In this document: in pieces, positions 1 to 10,173 of the stretch | How positions within the stretch are numbered: the first letter of the stretch is position 1 | Layout: each line of letters opens with the position of its first letter | Assembly (NCBI GenBank): GCA_017399065.1 | Contig: JAFQEL010000023.1 | Coordinates: 1-64,000, forward strand | DNA: 64,000 bases | Direction: 5' to 3' | Source of the DNA: Clostridia bacterium | GTDB taxonomy: Bacteria > Bacillota > Clostridia > Oscillospirales > Acutalibacteraceae | The notes under the pieces: model-generated | What the model saw: only the letters and a program-made list of their open reading frames with translations | Database searches by the model: none | Told to the model about the DNA's origin: nothing | Made by a program: the position numbers and the translations under genes

Positions 1-2119
1 CTACGTTATGACAACAGAATATCCGATGGCAAGGGAAGCAGGCAAGCCGATTCTGCCCGCAGAGCTTGTTGAGACAGATAAGAGTCTTCTTGCAGAAAAG
101 TACGAGGGTATTCCCGATTGTACCGACGCATATAATGATGCCGAACTTTCTGCGGCTCTGCTTGATTCTATCAAGCGTATCGCAATAAAGGCAAACGATA
201 ACTCACCTGAGCATAATTTTTTTATCGGTCTTGCATATCTCGGCGGTGTCGATGTTGAAGCAGACCACGAAAAAGCCCTCGAGCTCATAACCTTCGCGGC
301 AGAAAAAGGTTTGGTTGAAGCAATCGAAAAGCTCGTTGAAATGTACCGTACGGGCTACGGTGTGAAAAGAGATTATCTCAAGGCAATCGAGTGGCAGGAG
401 AAGCTGATTGAAACAACAAATGAAAAATATATCGAAGAGCCAAGTGAAGAGATTCAGAATAAACTGTTCTGGGTAATTATCGATTGCGGTGACTATTATA
501 AAGAACTTGCAAAGTTAAGCAAAGCCAAAGAAAAATACGAGCAGGCGATGAGACAGTTTGACAGTGTTGATTTTGATGAATTAACCAACAGACAAAAGAG
601 AAGTTATTCTGTTTGCTGTAATCGAGTTGGAGATATCAATAAAGCTGAAGGTAACCTCAAAGGAGCAAGAGGATATTACGAAAAGATGTTTGAAATAAAT
701 CTTCTGCTTGCAGAGGAAACGGGAACTGTAGAGGCAAAACGAGACCTGTCGATAAGCTATGATAGGCTAGGTAATATCTGCAAAGCTGAAGGTAACCTCA
801 AAGGAGCAAGAGGATATTACGAAAAGATGTTTGAAATAAATCTTCTGCTTGCAGAGGAAACGGAAACTGTAGAGGCAAAACGAGACCTGTCGACAAGCTA
901 TAATAGGCTCGGTGATATTTGCAAAGCCGAAGGTGATATCAACGGAGCAAAAGAATATTACGAAAAAAGTCTTGAATTACGTGCTCTGCTTGCAAACGAA
1001 ACGGGAACTGTAGAGGCAAAACGAAACCTGTCTATAAGCTATAGCTTGCTCGGTGATATTTGCAAAGCTGAAGGTGACCTAAAAGGAGCAAAAGAATATT
1101 ACGAAAAAAGTCTTGAATTACGTGCTCTGCTTGCAAACGAAACGGAAACTGTAGAGGCAAAACGAAACCTGTCTATAAGCTATAGCTTGCTCGGTGATAT
1201 TTGCAAAGCTGAAGGTGACCTGAAAGGAGCAAAAGAATATTACGAAAAAAGTCTTGAATTACGTACTATGCTTGCAGACGAAACGGGAACTGTGCAGGCG
1301 AAACAAGACCTGTCGGCAAGCTATGTAGGACTTGGTGATATCTGCTATGAAAGACTCAGTGATATTTGCAAAGCCAAAGATTACCTGAAAAGAGCAAAAG
1401 GATTTTACGAAAAGGCTTTTGAAATAGATCTTCTGCTTGCAGAGGAAACGGGAACGGTGCAGGCAAAACGAGACCTGTCGATAAGCTATGATAGACTCGG
1501 CGATATCTGCGTAGCTGAAGGCGACCTCAACGGTGCAAAAGAATATTACGGTAAGAGCCTTGAAATACGTATTATGCTTGCAGATGAAGCAGGAACGGTA
1601 GAGGCAAAACGAGACCTGTCGATAAGCTATAATAAGCTCGGTAATATCTGCAAAGCTGAAGGTGACCTCAGCGGTGCAAGAGAATATTACGAAAAGGCTT
1701 TTGAAATAGCCTTTCAGCTTGCAGAAGAAACAGGAACTGTAGAGGCAAAACGAATACTGTCGATAAGCTATGATCATCTCGGTGATATCTGTGTAGCTGA
1801 CGGTGACCTCAAAGGAGCAAGAAAATATTACGAAAAAAGTCTTGAAATACGTATTATTCTTGTAGAGGAAAAAGGGTCGCTTACGAGTTATAATGACCTT
1901 GCGATATCATATAATCGTTTGAGTATTTGTGATGAAAAAAGAAGGTTGGAATACCTGAAGAAATCCATCGAGATATATGAATTGTTGGTCAGTAAAGCTC
2001 CAAAAGTAGTTTGTTATCGTAAAGCACTTGATAAATTAAATCGAAGATATGGTGCAACCATTCTTAGTAATCTAGGAATAGAACAACATTTACCTCCTTT
2101 GCCCCCAAGAAAAAAATAA
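1..2119 (+). CDS. TIR-SEL1-TPR repeat protein, 5' end outside window
   Basis: The reading frame is open to the left edge: codons TAC GTT precede the first ATG at 8, so the N-terminus is missing. The visible start (YVMTTEYPMAREAGKPILP) resembles the C-terminal half of a bacterial TIR domain, where an acidic residue in the helix before A-x-x-x-GKPI-P is the usual NADase glutamate. Two SEL1-like helical pairs follow (about residues 60-130), then nine 47-residue TPR-type repeats (about 215-640), each carrying versions of YYEKSLE, ETGTVEAKR and LGDICKAEG. TIR domains cleave NAD or make nucleotide signals and serve in bacterial anti-phage defence; TPR arrays mediate protein contacts. A defence or signalling role is inferred. 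A terminator follows at 2131. The TIR call rests on about 50 residues. Confidence 0.72.
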   Translation, partial: YVMTTEYPMAREAGKPILPAELVETDKSLLAEKYEGIPDCTDAYNDAELSAALLDSIKRIAIKANDNSPEHNFFIGLAYLGGVDVEADHEKALELITFAAEKGLVEAIEKLVEMYRTGYGVKRDYLKAIEWQEKLIETTNEKYIEEPSEEIQNKLFWVIIDCGDYYKELAKLSKAKEKYEQAMRQFDSVDFDELTNRQKRSYSVCCNRVGDINKAEGNLKGARGYYEKMFEINLLLAEETGTVEAKRDLSISYDRLGNICKAEGNLKGARGYYEKMFEINLLLAEETETVEAKRDLSTSYNRLGDICKAEGDINGAKEYYEKSLELRALLANETGTVEAKRNLSISYSLLGDICKAEGDLKGAKEYYEKSLELRALLANETETVEAKRNLSISYSLLGDICKAEGDLKGAKEYYEKSLELRTMLADETGTVQAKQDLSASYVGLGDICYERLSDICKAKDYLKRAKGFYEKAFEIDLLLAEETGTVQAKRDLSISYDRLGDICVAEGDLNGAKEYYGKSLEIRIMLADEAGTVEAKRDLSISYNKLGNICKAEGDLSGAREYYEKAFEIAFQLAEETGTVEAKRILSISYDHLGDICVADGDLKGARKYYEKSLEIRIILVEEKGSLTSYNDLAISYNRLSICDEKRRLEYLKKSIEIYELLVSKAPKVVCYRKALDKLNRRYGATILSNLGIEQHLPPLPPRKK
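650..1942 (+). repeat. Nine tandem 141-bp repeats inside the TPR gene
   Basis: Equivalent points of the unit fall at 650, 791, 932, 1073, 1214, 1379, 1520, 1661 and 1802. All steps are exactly 141 bp (47 codons) except 1214 to 1379, which is 165 bp, or one unit plus 24 bp that duplicate the motif ERLSDIC. Neighbouring copies (650/791 and 1073/1214) differ at only a few bases, including silent sites. This points to recent tandem duplication and likely copy-number variation between strains. Confidence 0.9.
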
Positions 2120-2130
2120 CCTGACAACAG

Positions 2131-2160
2131 CCCCACGCACAACAATGCGTGGGGTGTTTT
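2131..2160 (+). terminator. Intrinsic terminator after the TIR-TPR gene
   Basis: A perfect 9-bp stem (CCCCACGCA / TGCGTGGGG, 2131-2139 with 2146-2154), a 6-base loop and a T-rich tail (TGTTTTTG). It lies between the ends of two convergent genes and may act mainly on the plus strand. Confidence 0.85.
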
Positions 2161-2162
2161 TG

Positions 2163-3125
2163 TCACTTATACCATGCTATTCTGTGCAGGTAATGGTAGG
2201 TGCTGAAAAATTGTCCTAAGTTTGTGCGTGTCGATGTGCCGGGGTCATTGATTATAAAATCCGTAGGTTTGAGTGAGCTTGTCGCTTTGACTCCTGTTAC
2301 TACTACCCAATGTTGGCTTCCTTTGGCTTTTTTAGCGCCGACAATTACGGGCTTGCCTTGCTCGAGCAATGAATAAATTCTTGCAAGGTAGTTGTTAAAG
2401 TCCGTTGTGGTTGAGTAATTTGACGGCCAGTAGAGCATACCCGTTGAGTTGTAAGTGAGTTTATCTTCCATTTTATGAGGATAAATTGTTGTGCCCGTGC
2501 GGTAGCTTTCGGTCATTGCAAGTGTCGTGGTCGTGCATCCGATATCGCCGATTGTGTATTTTGTAGAGCCGATTTTATGGTTAGCCCAACGGCTGTCTGT
2601 CTGTTTGTAGTCGGGTACTTTAAGTGATATCGCACGGTATTTGTCTGATGTTCCGCCGATATTTACAAGGTAACCGCTGCTTACATATCCTGTGGAGTTT
2701 CCGTTATATACAACCTTGCTCCAACCGTTTGTTTCGCTGATTACAGCAACCTTTGTGCCGCTTGCAAGCGAGTTTACCACAGTGCCTGCAGGGCTGTTTC
2801 TGACATAAAGTCTGCCGGAGGTTGTCTTTACCTGCTTGTAAATACTTGAGTTTATCGGTGTGATGTAGTCCGAGTGGCTGTAGCCGTAAACACCTGAATT
2901 GTATTCAACCTTATACCATCCGTTTTCTTGTGAAACTATGGCTACGTTACTGCCTTTGACAAGGCTCGATACTATACTGCCGCTGGGTGAGCTTCTTACA
3001 TACAGCCTGCCTGATGCGGTTGTTACCGTGCCTGCCGCAGGCAGATTGGTTGAGGCACTTGCCGTAAACACGCAGAGTACAGCCAAAATTGCCGCACAAA
3101 GTGCGGCGGTTATACTTCGTCGCAT
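2163..3125 (-). CDS. Secreted SH3b-SH3b-C39-like peptidase
   Basis: The N-terminus MRRSITAALCAAILAVLC with following ASAS is a signal peptide. Two bacterial SH3 domains follow (about residues 30-95 and 100-160), each with the G-R-L-Y-V-R-x-S-P motif and G-Y-V/S-S-x-Y-L ending, then a papain-like C39_2-type domain. Candidate catalytic residues are Cys in GDIGCTTTTLAM, His in GSQHWVVVTG and Asp in INDPG. SH3b domains bind peptidoglycan, so the protein probably acts at the cell wall on a peptide substrate. The start chosen is the ATG at 3125, 12 bases from AAAGGA; an ATG at 3137 abuts that site and longer forms lack a leader. It is monocistronic on the minus strand. Confidence 0.75.
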   Translation of the reverse strand: MRRSITAALCAAILAVLCVFTASASTNLPAAGTVTTASGRLYVRSSPSGSIVSSLVKGSNVAIVSQENGWYKVEYNSGVYGYSHSDYITPINSSIYKQVKTTSGRLYVRNSPAGTVVNSLASGTKVAVISETNGWSKVVYNGNSTGYVSSGYLVNIGGTSDKYRAISLKVPDYKQTDSRWANHKIGSTKYTIGDIGCTTTTLAMTESYRTGTTIYPHKMEDKLTYNSTGMLYWPSNYSTTTDFNNYLARIYSLLEQGKPVIVGAKKAKGSQHWVVVTGVKATSSLKPTDFIINDPGTSTRTNLGQFFSTYHYLHRIAWYK

Positions 3126-3228
3126 TGTTGTTATCATTCCTTTGTATATGATTTTGCCGAATGAAAGAGTCACGAAAATTATACCATTCTTTTGCTGTTG
3201 CTTCATTACACAAATATTGGAAGTTTAG

Positions 3229-3257
3229 TTGAACGAAATATTGAAATATGTTATTAT
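3229..3257 (+). promoter_or_regulatory. Sigma-A promoter for addBA
   Basis: TTGAAC (3229-3234), 17-bp spacer, TATTAT (3252-3257), located 37 bases before the addB ATG. It sits in the divergent gap with the minus-strand SH3b gene. Confidence 0.65.
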
Positions 3258-3293
3258 ATACGCGTAATTATCTAACCGAAAAGGTGAAAAGTG

Positions 3294-6200
3294 ATGCTTA
3301 AAATTGTTACAGGCAGAATAAACAGCGGTAAAACAACATATATCCGCAAGGTTATCAAGGATAAGCTTGACTCGGGTGCAGATAAGGTATATCTTCTCGT
3401 GCCTGAGCAGTTTTCGTTTGAGAGTGAGCGCAGTATGCTTACGCTTCTCGGCGAAAAAGAGGCGCTGAAGGTTGAGGTCTGCAGTTTTTCACGCCTTGCA
3501 CAGAATGTTCTCGGTGATATACACGGTGTGCGTATGCTTGATGAAGCGGGCAGGGTTGCGCTTATGAGCACTGCGCTTGAAGAAACGGCGGACAAGCTCA
3601 ACGTATACGGTCGCTTTTCACGCAGTATAGGCGTTGTGTCGGAGATGCTTAAAATATCCGATGAATTCAAAAAGTGTGCAGTTACACCTGCGATGCTTGA
3701 CGAAACCTCACACAAGCTTCCTCAGGGTATGCTTCGTAAAAAGCTCTGCGATTTGTCGCTTATAATCTCCGCTTTTGATGCGCTTGTTGCTCAGCGCTTT
3801 TCGGATTTGAGAGATGACCTGACACTTCTTGCAGACAGATTGCTCGATGATAAATTCTTTTCGGGTATTACAGTTGTAATTGACGGGTTTAAGGGATTTA
3901 CAAAGCAGGAATTTGACGTTATATCCCGTATCGTAGCTCAAAGCGAGGATACTTATATAACCCTTTGCCTTGATGAAATATTTGCAGGTGAGTACGATAT
4001 TACGCCGTTTGCAAGTGTGCGTGATACTGCAAGAACCTTAATGAATATTGCCAAGAAAAACGGTGTGGCTGTATCTCAGGTTCGTGTACCCGAGTACAGC
4101 GGACGCTATGCTTCAGCCTGCCTTGAGGCACTTGAAAGCGAACTGTATTCGGTCAATCCGAAACCGTTTGGCGGCGACTGTTCGGATGTTACGGTTTATT
4201 CCGCTTCAACTGCTTACGAAGAATGTAATTACGTTGCTCTTACTGTTAAGCGTCTGCTTCGTGAAGAGGGCTACCGCTGCCGTGATATTGCTGTTATATC
4301 GAGAAGTGAGGACGAATATTCGAAATCTCTTCGTGCGGCACTGAAAAAACACGGCGTGCCCGTGTTCGAAGATAAGCACAGACCGCTCGCCTCACAGCCA
4401 CCCGTTGTTATGGCGCGAGCCGCTATTGAAATAGCCGCAAGAGGATACTCGACCGATGCAGTAATGCGTCTGCTCAAAACTCAGCTTACCGACCTTACCG
4501 TTGAAGAGATAAGCGAGCTTGAAAACTATGTGAAAATGTGGAAGATTGACGGCAGAAAGTGGCTTGACACCTGGTGCAACCATCCGTCAGGACTCGGCCA
4601 GTCGCTCGGTGAAAAGGATAAGGCTTATCTCAGCTATCTCAATTCACTCAGGGAGAAATGTATACTACCGATTGAAAAATTCCGAGCCGCTTTCAGGAAA
4701 AGTTATAATGCAACCGATATGATGAAAGCGGTATACATTTATCTTACCGATGTTAAAACACCCGAAAATCTCAAGAAGCTTGCAGTTGCACTTAATGCGA
4801 GCGGCGAAAAGTCCGATGCGATTGAGCTTGGCAGAGTATGGGATAAGCTTATGCTGATTCTCGAACAGCTTGCAACAGCTCTTGGTGAGAGTAAAACAGA
4901 CCCTGAAAGGATGCTGCAGCTGTTTTCGCTTGTGCTCGGTGTGCAGGATATAGGCGTTATTCCTCACGGTATCGATGAGATTATAATCGGTTCTGCCGAG
5001 AGAATACGCGTAAACCGTCCGCGTGCCGTATTTGTTGTCGGCGTTAATGACGGTGTGTTTCCGAAAAAGCCGTCATCTGGCAGAGTGCTCGGTGATGCCG
5101 ACAGACAGACACTTACAGATATGGGTCTGAGTGTTGCCGCCGCATCGCAGAATGATTTTATTGAAGAACGTTATATTGCTTACAGTGCTCTTTGCTGTGC
5201 GAGTGAGCGGCTGTACGTTTCAACCTGCCGTACTGATTTTTCGGGCGGTGAAAAATCACCGTCTGAGATTATCGGTCAGATAAAAAGAATATTGCCCGGC
5301 TGTAAAATGCTTGATGCTTCGGACTTTGACGGCATCGATATGATACAGAGTGAAGCATCTGCCTTTGAAGCGGCGGCAAAAAACTGGAAAACGGACAGTG
5401 TGTTTTCAAGCACTCTCAAAGCCTGCTTTGCAGATATGCCTGAGTATGCTTCACGTATCAAAGCTCTTGAGCGTGCAGGCGGCAAGATTGATTTTAAAAT
5501 TGACGATACCGAAACGGCAAAGTCACTTTTCGGCAGTGATATTTATGTTTCGGCTACAAAGATTGAGGATTACGGCAAGTGCCCGTTTATGTATTTCTGC
5601 CGTCACGGACTCAAACTCAACGAGCAGCGTACGGCTGAAATCGATGCAATGCTAAGCGGTATAGTAGTGCATTACGTGCTTGAAAATATAGTTTCAAAAT
5701 TCGGCAAACAGCTTACCGAATTTGACTCTGAGCGTGTAAAAACCGAGGTAGTATTACTGCTTGATGAATTCCTTGCCGATAATCTCGGCGCTGAACAGCG
5801 TGATGAGCGGTTTGATTTCCTTTACAGACGGCTTTGTGATTCACTCTGCATAGTTGTGGCAAGGCTTATAAATGAAATGAAGGTCAGCGACTTTGAGCCT
5901 GCCGATTTTGAACTCCAGATAGGCGGCAAGGAGCCCGAGATAAAGCAGTTTGAAATAGAGCTTTCCGACGGCGGTAAGGTTATACTCAGCGGTCAGGTTG
6001 ACCGTGTTGATGTGCTGAAAACAGAAAATCAGACCTTTGTGCGTGTAATGGACTATAAGACAGGCAGTAAAAAATTTGACCTTAACGACGTAATGCACGG
6101 ACTGAATATGCAGATGCTTCTCTATCTGTTTGCAATCAAAGCAAACGGTGGCGAGCGTTACGGCAACGTTGTGCCTGCAGGCGTGCTATACGTGCCTGCA

Positions 6201-6632
6201 AAGAGTGCTTCGGGCAGAATAGGCAGAGACGTGCCAAAGGATAAGCTTGAAGCCGACGTTATAAAAGAAGGCAGAATGTCGGGAATATTACTTGACGATG
6301 AGCGTGTTACACATGCGGTCGATACAGATCATTCGGGTACTGTTGTTGCGGTAAACAGAAGCGGACTTTACGATAACCTTATCAGTCTTACTCAGCTTGC
6401 CGCACTTGAGAAAAGAGTTACGGATACTGTCAGAGAGATGGGTGAGAGTCTGCATATCGGTATGATTCCTGCCAAGCCGAAATACGGCGGCACATATAAG
6501 CTGCCTTGTAAATACTGCCTTTATGCCGATATATGTCTGCATGAGGGCGAAAGCGAAGAGAATGAATACGGCACCGTAAAATTTGATGAGTGCCTTGAAT
6601 TACTTGAAGGGGAGGGTGACGAAAATGCCTGA
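3294..6632 (+). CDS. addB: AddB, helicase-nuclease subunit B
   Basis: Subunit of the AddAB helicase/nuclease that resects double-strand breaks to Chi for RecA loading. The N-terminal nucleotide-binding loop GRINSGKTT lies at residues 7-15. The C-terminal RecB-type nuclease contains GQVDRVD and VMDYKTGSKKFD. Four cysteines have the spacing of the AddB iron-sulphur staple: C763, then C1072, C1075 and C1081 (C-x2-C-x5-C). The length of 1112 residues is normal. The ATG at 3294 is preferred over the GTG at 3291 because AAGGTG lies 7 bases upstream. It overlaps addA by 8 bases, so the two are translationally coupled. Confidence 0.95.
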   Translation: MLKIVTGRINSGKTTYIRKVIKDKLDSGADKVYLLVPEQFSFESERSMLTLLGEKEALKVEVCSFSRLAQNVLGDIHGVRMLDEAGRVALMSTALEETADKLNVYGRFSRSIGVVSEMLKISDEFKKCAVTPAMLDETSHKLPQGMLRKKLCDLSLIISAFDALVAQRFSDLRDDLTLLADRLLDDKFFSGITVVIDGFKGFTKQEFDVISRIVAQSEDTYITLCLDEIFAGEYDITPFASVRDTARTLMNIAKKNGVAVSQVRVPEYSGRYASACLEALESELYSVNPKPFGGDCSDVTVYSASTAYEECNYVALTVKRLLREEGYRCRDIAVISRSEDEYSKSLRAALKKHGVPVFEDKHRPLASQPPVVMARAAIEIAARGYSTDAVMRLLKTQLTDLTVEEISELENYVKMWKIDGRKWLDTWCNHPSGLGQSLGEKDKAYLSYLNSLREKCILPIEKFRAAFRKSYNATDMMKAVYIYLTDVKTPENLKKLAVALNASGEKSDAIELGRVWDKLMLILEQLATALGESKTDPERMLQLFSLVLGVQDIGVIPHGIDEIIIGSAERIRVNRPRAVFVVGVNDGVFPKKPSSGRVLGDADRQTLTDMGLSVAAASQNDFIEERYIAYSALCCASERLYVSTCRTDFSGGEKSPSEIIGQIKRILPGCKMLDASDFDGIDMIQSEASAFEAAAKNWKTDSVFSSTLKACFADMPEYASRIKALERAGGKIDFKIDDTETAKSLFGSDIYVSATKIEDYGKCPFMYFCRHGLKLNEQRTAEIDAMLSGIVVHYVLENIVSKFGKQLTEFDSERVKTEVVLLLDEFLADNLGAEQRDERFDFLYRRLCDSLCIVVARLINEMKVSDFEPADFELQIGGKEPEIKQFEIELSDGGKVILSGQVDRVDVLKTENQTFVRVMDYKTGSKKFDLNDVMHGLNMQMLLYLFAIKANGGERYGNVVPAGVLYVPAKSASGRIGRDVPKDKLEADVIKEGRMSGILLDDERVTHAVDTDHSGTVVAVNRSGLYDNLISLTQLAALEKRVTDTVREMGESLHIGMIPAKPKYGGTYKLPCKYCLYADICLHEGESEENEYGTVKFDECLELLEGEGDENA

Positions 6633-9600
6633 ATGGACCGCTGAGCAAAAGCTTGCCATTGACGGCAGGTCAGGTACACTGCTTGTAAGTGCCGCCGCAG
6701 GCTCGGGTAAAACAACCGTGCTTGTTGAGCGTGTTATACAGCGGCTTACGGATTTGTCAAACCCTTGCCCCGCAGACCGACTCGTAATTGTTACGTTTAC
6801 AAAGGCTGCCGCCGCACAGATGAAGGAGCGTATCGATATCGCTCTTTCAAAGCAGATAGCTAAAACAGGTGACCCGTGGCTGATGAAGCAGCAGCTCCTT
6901 TTACAGTCTGCAAAGATATGTACTATTGACAGCTTCTGCGGTGACCTTGTAAGAGAAAACTTTCATATGCTCGGTATAAGTGCCGATTATCAGATTGCCG
7001 ATTCGGGTGAGCTTGCACGCTTTGAAGATACTGCTGTCAAAAAAGTGCTTGCCGATAAATACAGTTCGGGTGATCCTGTTTTTAAAGAGCTTTCCGATAC
7101 TGTTTCAACAGGCGGAAGCGATGCTGCACTAGAGGGTGTTATAAAAAGCATTTACGGTTCGGTTTCTTCTTTTCCGTTTCCGGAAGATGAAATTGCCAAG
7201 CTTGCCGAGCCGTACAGAGGTAATGAACCCGTAAATGAAAGTATATGGGGTAAATATATTTTGGCAGAAGCTTCTGCAAAACTCAGATACTGTCAGGAGC
7301 TTATGGAGCAGTGCTCCGAAATACTATCCGAGCCCGACACATCGGTGCAGGAGGTTGCCGATGCTCTCGGCACACTTGTGCCCGAAGAAATTGCACTTTA
7401 CCGTAATATGACTGATATGGCGGACAGCGGTAAGTGGGATGAGCTTTATTATGCTGTAAATTACCGTGTATATCAGCCCTTTACAAGGAAACGTAAGCTT
7501 GATGCGAGTATTAAAAACGCAGTCAAGCAAAGACGTGACCGTGCAAAAGCAGTTGCCGATAAGGTTAAAAGCTATATCTGTGTTAACTCCTTGGATTTTG
7601 AAAAAGACAGAAAAGCATTGCTTCCGCTTGTTGAATGTCTTTCAGACTGTGTTGTGCAATATTCACGTGAGCTTGATAAAATAAAGCGTCTCAACGAAAA
7701 ATTTGATTTCGGCGATATTGAGCACCTTGCACTTGAACTTCTTATTGAGCGTGACGGTGATACGGTCAGTAAAACAGCACTCGCAAAATCACTCTCGGAA
7801 ACTTATGCTGAAATAATGGTTGACGAATATCAGGATACAAATATGCTTCAGGACATGCTGTTTTCGGCAATATCGGATGACGAAAAAAATCTGTTCTTTG
7901 TCGGAGATGTCAAGCAGAGCATTTACCGATTCCGTCAGGCAATGCCCGAGATTTTTCTCGGCAGGCGTGATAATCTTGAGATGTTTGACGGCGAAAATTA
8001 TCCTGCAAGGGTAAACTTAAGCTCAAACTTCCGAAGCCGAAACGGTGTCACATCTGCTGTCAATTTTGTATTTGAGCAGCTTATGTCAAAAAAGCTCGGC
8101 GAAATAACGTACGATGAAAGCGAACAGCTCAACCCTATGGCGAAATATCCGCAGAAGGATTCGCCCGATGTTGAACTGAGACTGCGTGAAAAGGATGAAA
8201 ACGAAACCGAGCCTGGGTATATTGCGAGGTATATAAAAAGCTTACTGGCTTCGGGAAGGCTTATAAAAGACGGAGACGGTCAGAGACCGATTGTTGCGGG
8301 AGATATCTGCATACTTACCCGTGCAAAGTCACATATGCTCAGCTATGCCGAAGCTCTTGAAGAGACAGGTATTCCTGCTGTATGTGTTGTGGAAGGTGAA
8401 CTGAGCGGCTCTGCAGAGGTCAGGATAATCCTTTCTCTGCTTCGCGTGCTTGACAATCCGCTTCAGGATATTCAGCTTACCGCTGTTATGATGTCACCGC
8501 TGTTCGGTTTTACTGCAGGTGAGCTTGCCGTAATACGCACGGGTGTCAAAAAAGGTGAGCCTGTTTACAGAAGTGTTGTAGCGGCGGCAGAAAGAGGTAA
8601 TGTGCGTTGCCGCGAATTTCTTGACAGAATTGATGCTGTACGCCGTATAAGCATAGGTATGGGTGCGGCTGAATTTATGCGCCGTGTTTACGATGAAACA
8701 GATATTATGTCTATTGCACGTGCTCTTGACGAGCCTGACCAGCGTATAGCAAACCTATGGTCGCTGCTTGACCTTGCAGGCAGTTTTGATTCGACAGGCG
8801 CTTGCGGACTCAGTGCATTTCTGCGTTTTCTTGATACTGCAGAGCAAAAAGGTACGGAGTTCAATGTAAACGAAAACTCACACGCCGTAAAAATTATGAC
8901 GATTCATAAGAGTAAGGGCCTTGAATTCGGTGTGTGCATACTTGCAGATATTTCAAGAAGCCTTATTCACGCAGAGAAAGGCAGTGTTGTGTTAAGCCGT
9001 GAGCTCGGTCTTGGTATGCTGCTGCGTGAGCGTTTCAGCGGTAAGTCGCTTTATACTCTGCCTTTTGTTGCGGCAGACCTGAGCACAAGGCTTACGGATT
9101 TGTCGGAAGAAACACGAGTGCTCTATGTTGCAATGACAAGAGCGAAGGAGCAGCTTGTAATAATCGCAACCTGCGACTTTGAGGAAAAGCTTAAGACCGT
9201 TTCGTCGGCTTTTGATAAAGACAGAAAAGGACTTGCATACGGCTATGCAAGTTCAGCGTCGAATTATATTGACTGGCTTCTGCCGATTTTTGCACGTCAT
9301 ATTGACGCGTGCGATTTGCGTATGTATGACGATAATTCCATATCTTCGCTTGTTTTGTCACCGGATTTTTCTGTGGATGTGTCGGTCAGCAAGGCAGGTG
9401 TGTCTGAAATAAATAATCAATTACAGGAAATTGAAATTTCCGAAACAGCTCAGCCTGATGCTGAACTTATGAAGCTTATTAAAGAGCGTATGGAATATGT
9501 TTATCCTTATGCCTCGCTTACCGATGCCGTTGCCAAAAAGCAGGCTTCGGGTTTTGCAGACGATGATTTTGATGAAGAATACTTTGCTTCTTCGCGTCCC

Positions 9601-10128
9601 GGCTTTATGAGCAGCGGCGGTCTTACTGCGGCACAGAAGGGTACACTTACCCACAAATTTTTGCAGTACTGCGATTTCAGTACGGATGATACTGAGTCTG
9701 AAATTCTGCGTTTGGTTGCTGAAGAAAAACTCAGTGAGCAGGAGACCAAAGAATTAAAACGTGATGAGATAGCAGCGTTTATGTCGTCGGATATCTGTGC
9801 GCGTATCATAGCTTCGGAAGAGGTAATGCGTGAAAAGAAGTTTGCAATGCTCCTCCCCGTGCGTGAAGCTTATCCCGATTTACCTGATATCGTGAGCGGT
9901 GAAAGTATAGTTGTTCAGGGTATGCTTGACCTTGCTTTTGTTGAAAACGGTGAAATTGTTATAGTCGATTACAAAACCGACAGGGGAGTCACCGAAGACG
10001 AAATCTGTAACAGACACCGTGATCAGCTTACCGTTTATGCAAAGGCTATTGAAAAATGCACTGATTATAAAGTGAAAGCGGCTTATATTTATTCTCTTTC
10101 ACTGAAAAAAGAGATAAGAGTACTGTAA
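6625..10128 (+). CDS. addA: AddA, helicase-nuclease subunit A
   Basis: UvrD-family SF1A helicase fused to a RecB-type nuclease, partner of AddB. A Q-motif-like WTAEQKLAI is followed by Walker A AAAGSGKTT (residues 23-31), motif II VDEYQDTN (about 398-405), GDVKQSIYRFR (motif III region), and motifs V/VI around TIHKSKGLEF and LYVAMTRAKEQL. The C-terminal nuclease motif VDYKTDR is at about 1114-1120 (D1115, K1117). At 1167 residues it is slightly shorter than Bacillus AddA. The ATG at 6625, with GGAGGG 8 bases upstream, is chosen over the upstream in-frame ATGs at 6583, which lie within addB. Confidence 0.95.
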   Translation: MPEWTAEQKLAIDGRSGTLLVSAAAGSGKTTVLVERVIQRLTDLSNPCPADRLVIVTFTKAAAAQMKERIDIALSKQIAKTGDPWLMKQQLLLQSAKICTIDSFCGDLVRENFHMLGISADYQIADSGELARFEDTAVKKVLADKYSSGDPVFKELSDTVSTGGSDAALEGVIKSIYGSVSSFPFPEDEIAKLAEPYRGNEPVNESIWGKYILAEASAKLRYCQELMEQCSEILSEPDTSVQEVADALGTLVPEEIALYRNMTDMADSGKWDELYYAVNYRVYQPFTRKRKLDASIKNAVKQRRDRAKAVADKVKSYICVNSLDFEKDRKALLPLVECLSDCVVQYSRELDKIKRLNEKFDFGDIEHLALELLIERDGDTVSKTALAKSLSETYAEIMVDEYQDTNMLQDMLFSAISDDEKNLFFVGDVKQSIYRFRQAMPEIFLGRRDNLEMFDGENYPARVNLSSNFRSRNGVTSAVNFVFEQLMSKKLGEITYDESEQLNPMAKYPQKDSPDVELRLREKDENETEPGYIARYIKSLLASGRLIKDGDGQRPIVAGDICILTRAKSHMLSYAEALEETGIPAVCVVEGELSGSAEVRIILSLLRVLDNPLQDIQLTAVMMSPLFGFTAGELAVIRTGVKKGEPVYRSVVAAAERGNVRCREFLDRIDAVRRISIGMGAAEFMRRVYDETDIMSIARALDEPDQRIANLWSLLDLAGSFDSTGACGLSAFLRFLDTAEQKGTEFNVNENSHAVKIMTIHKSKGLEFGVCILADISRSLIHAEKGSVVLSRELGLGMLLRERFSGKSLYTLPFVAADLSTRLTDLSEETRVLYVAMTRAKEQLVIIATCDFEEKLKTVSSAFDKDRKGLAYGYASSASNYIDWLLPIFARHIDACDLRMYDDNSISSLVLSPDFSVDVSVSKAGVSEINNQLQEIEISETAQPDAELMKLIKERMEYVYPYASLTDAVAKKQASGFADDDFDEEYFASSRPGFMSSGGLTAAQKGTLTHKFLQYCDFSTDDTESEILRLVAEEKLSEQETKELKRDEIAAFMSSDICARIIASEEVMREKKFAMLLPVREAYPDLPDIVSGESIVVQGMLDLAFVENGEIVIVDYKTDRGVTEDEICNRHRDQLTVYAKAIEKCTDYKVKAAYIYSLSLKKEIRVL

Positions 10129-10173
10129 AGTAGTGTAATTTTACAAAAAATTGAAAAAACAATAAAATAATGC

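Noticed and set aside
1259-1777. Open frame of 172 codons on the minus strand within the TPR repeats
   Set aside because: It repeats with the same 141-bp period as the sense repeats and has no ribosome site. It is a by-product of the repeat sequence.
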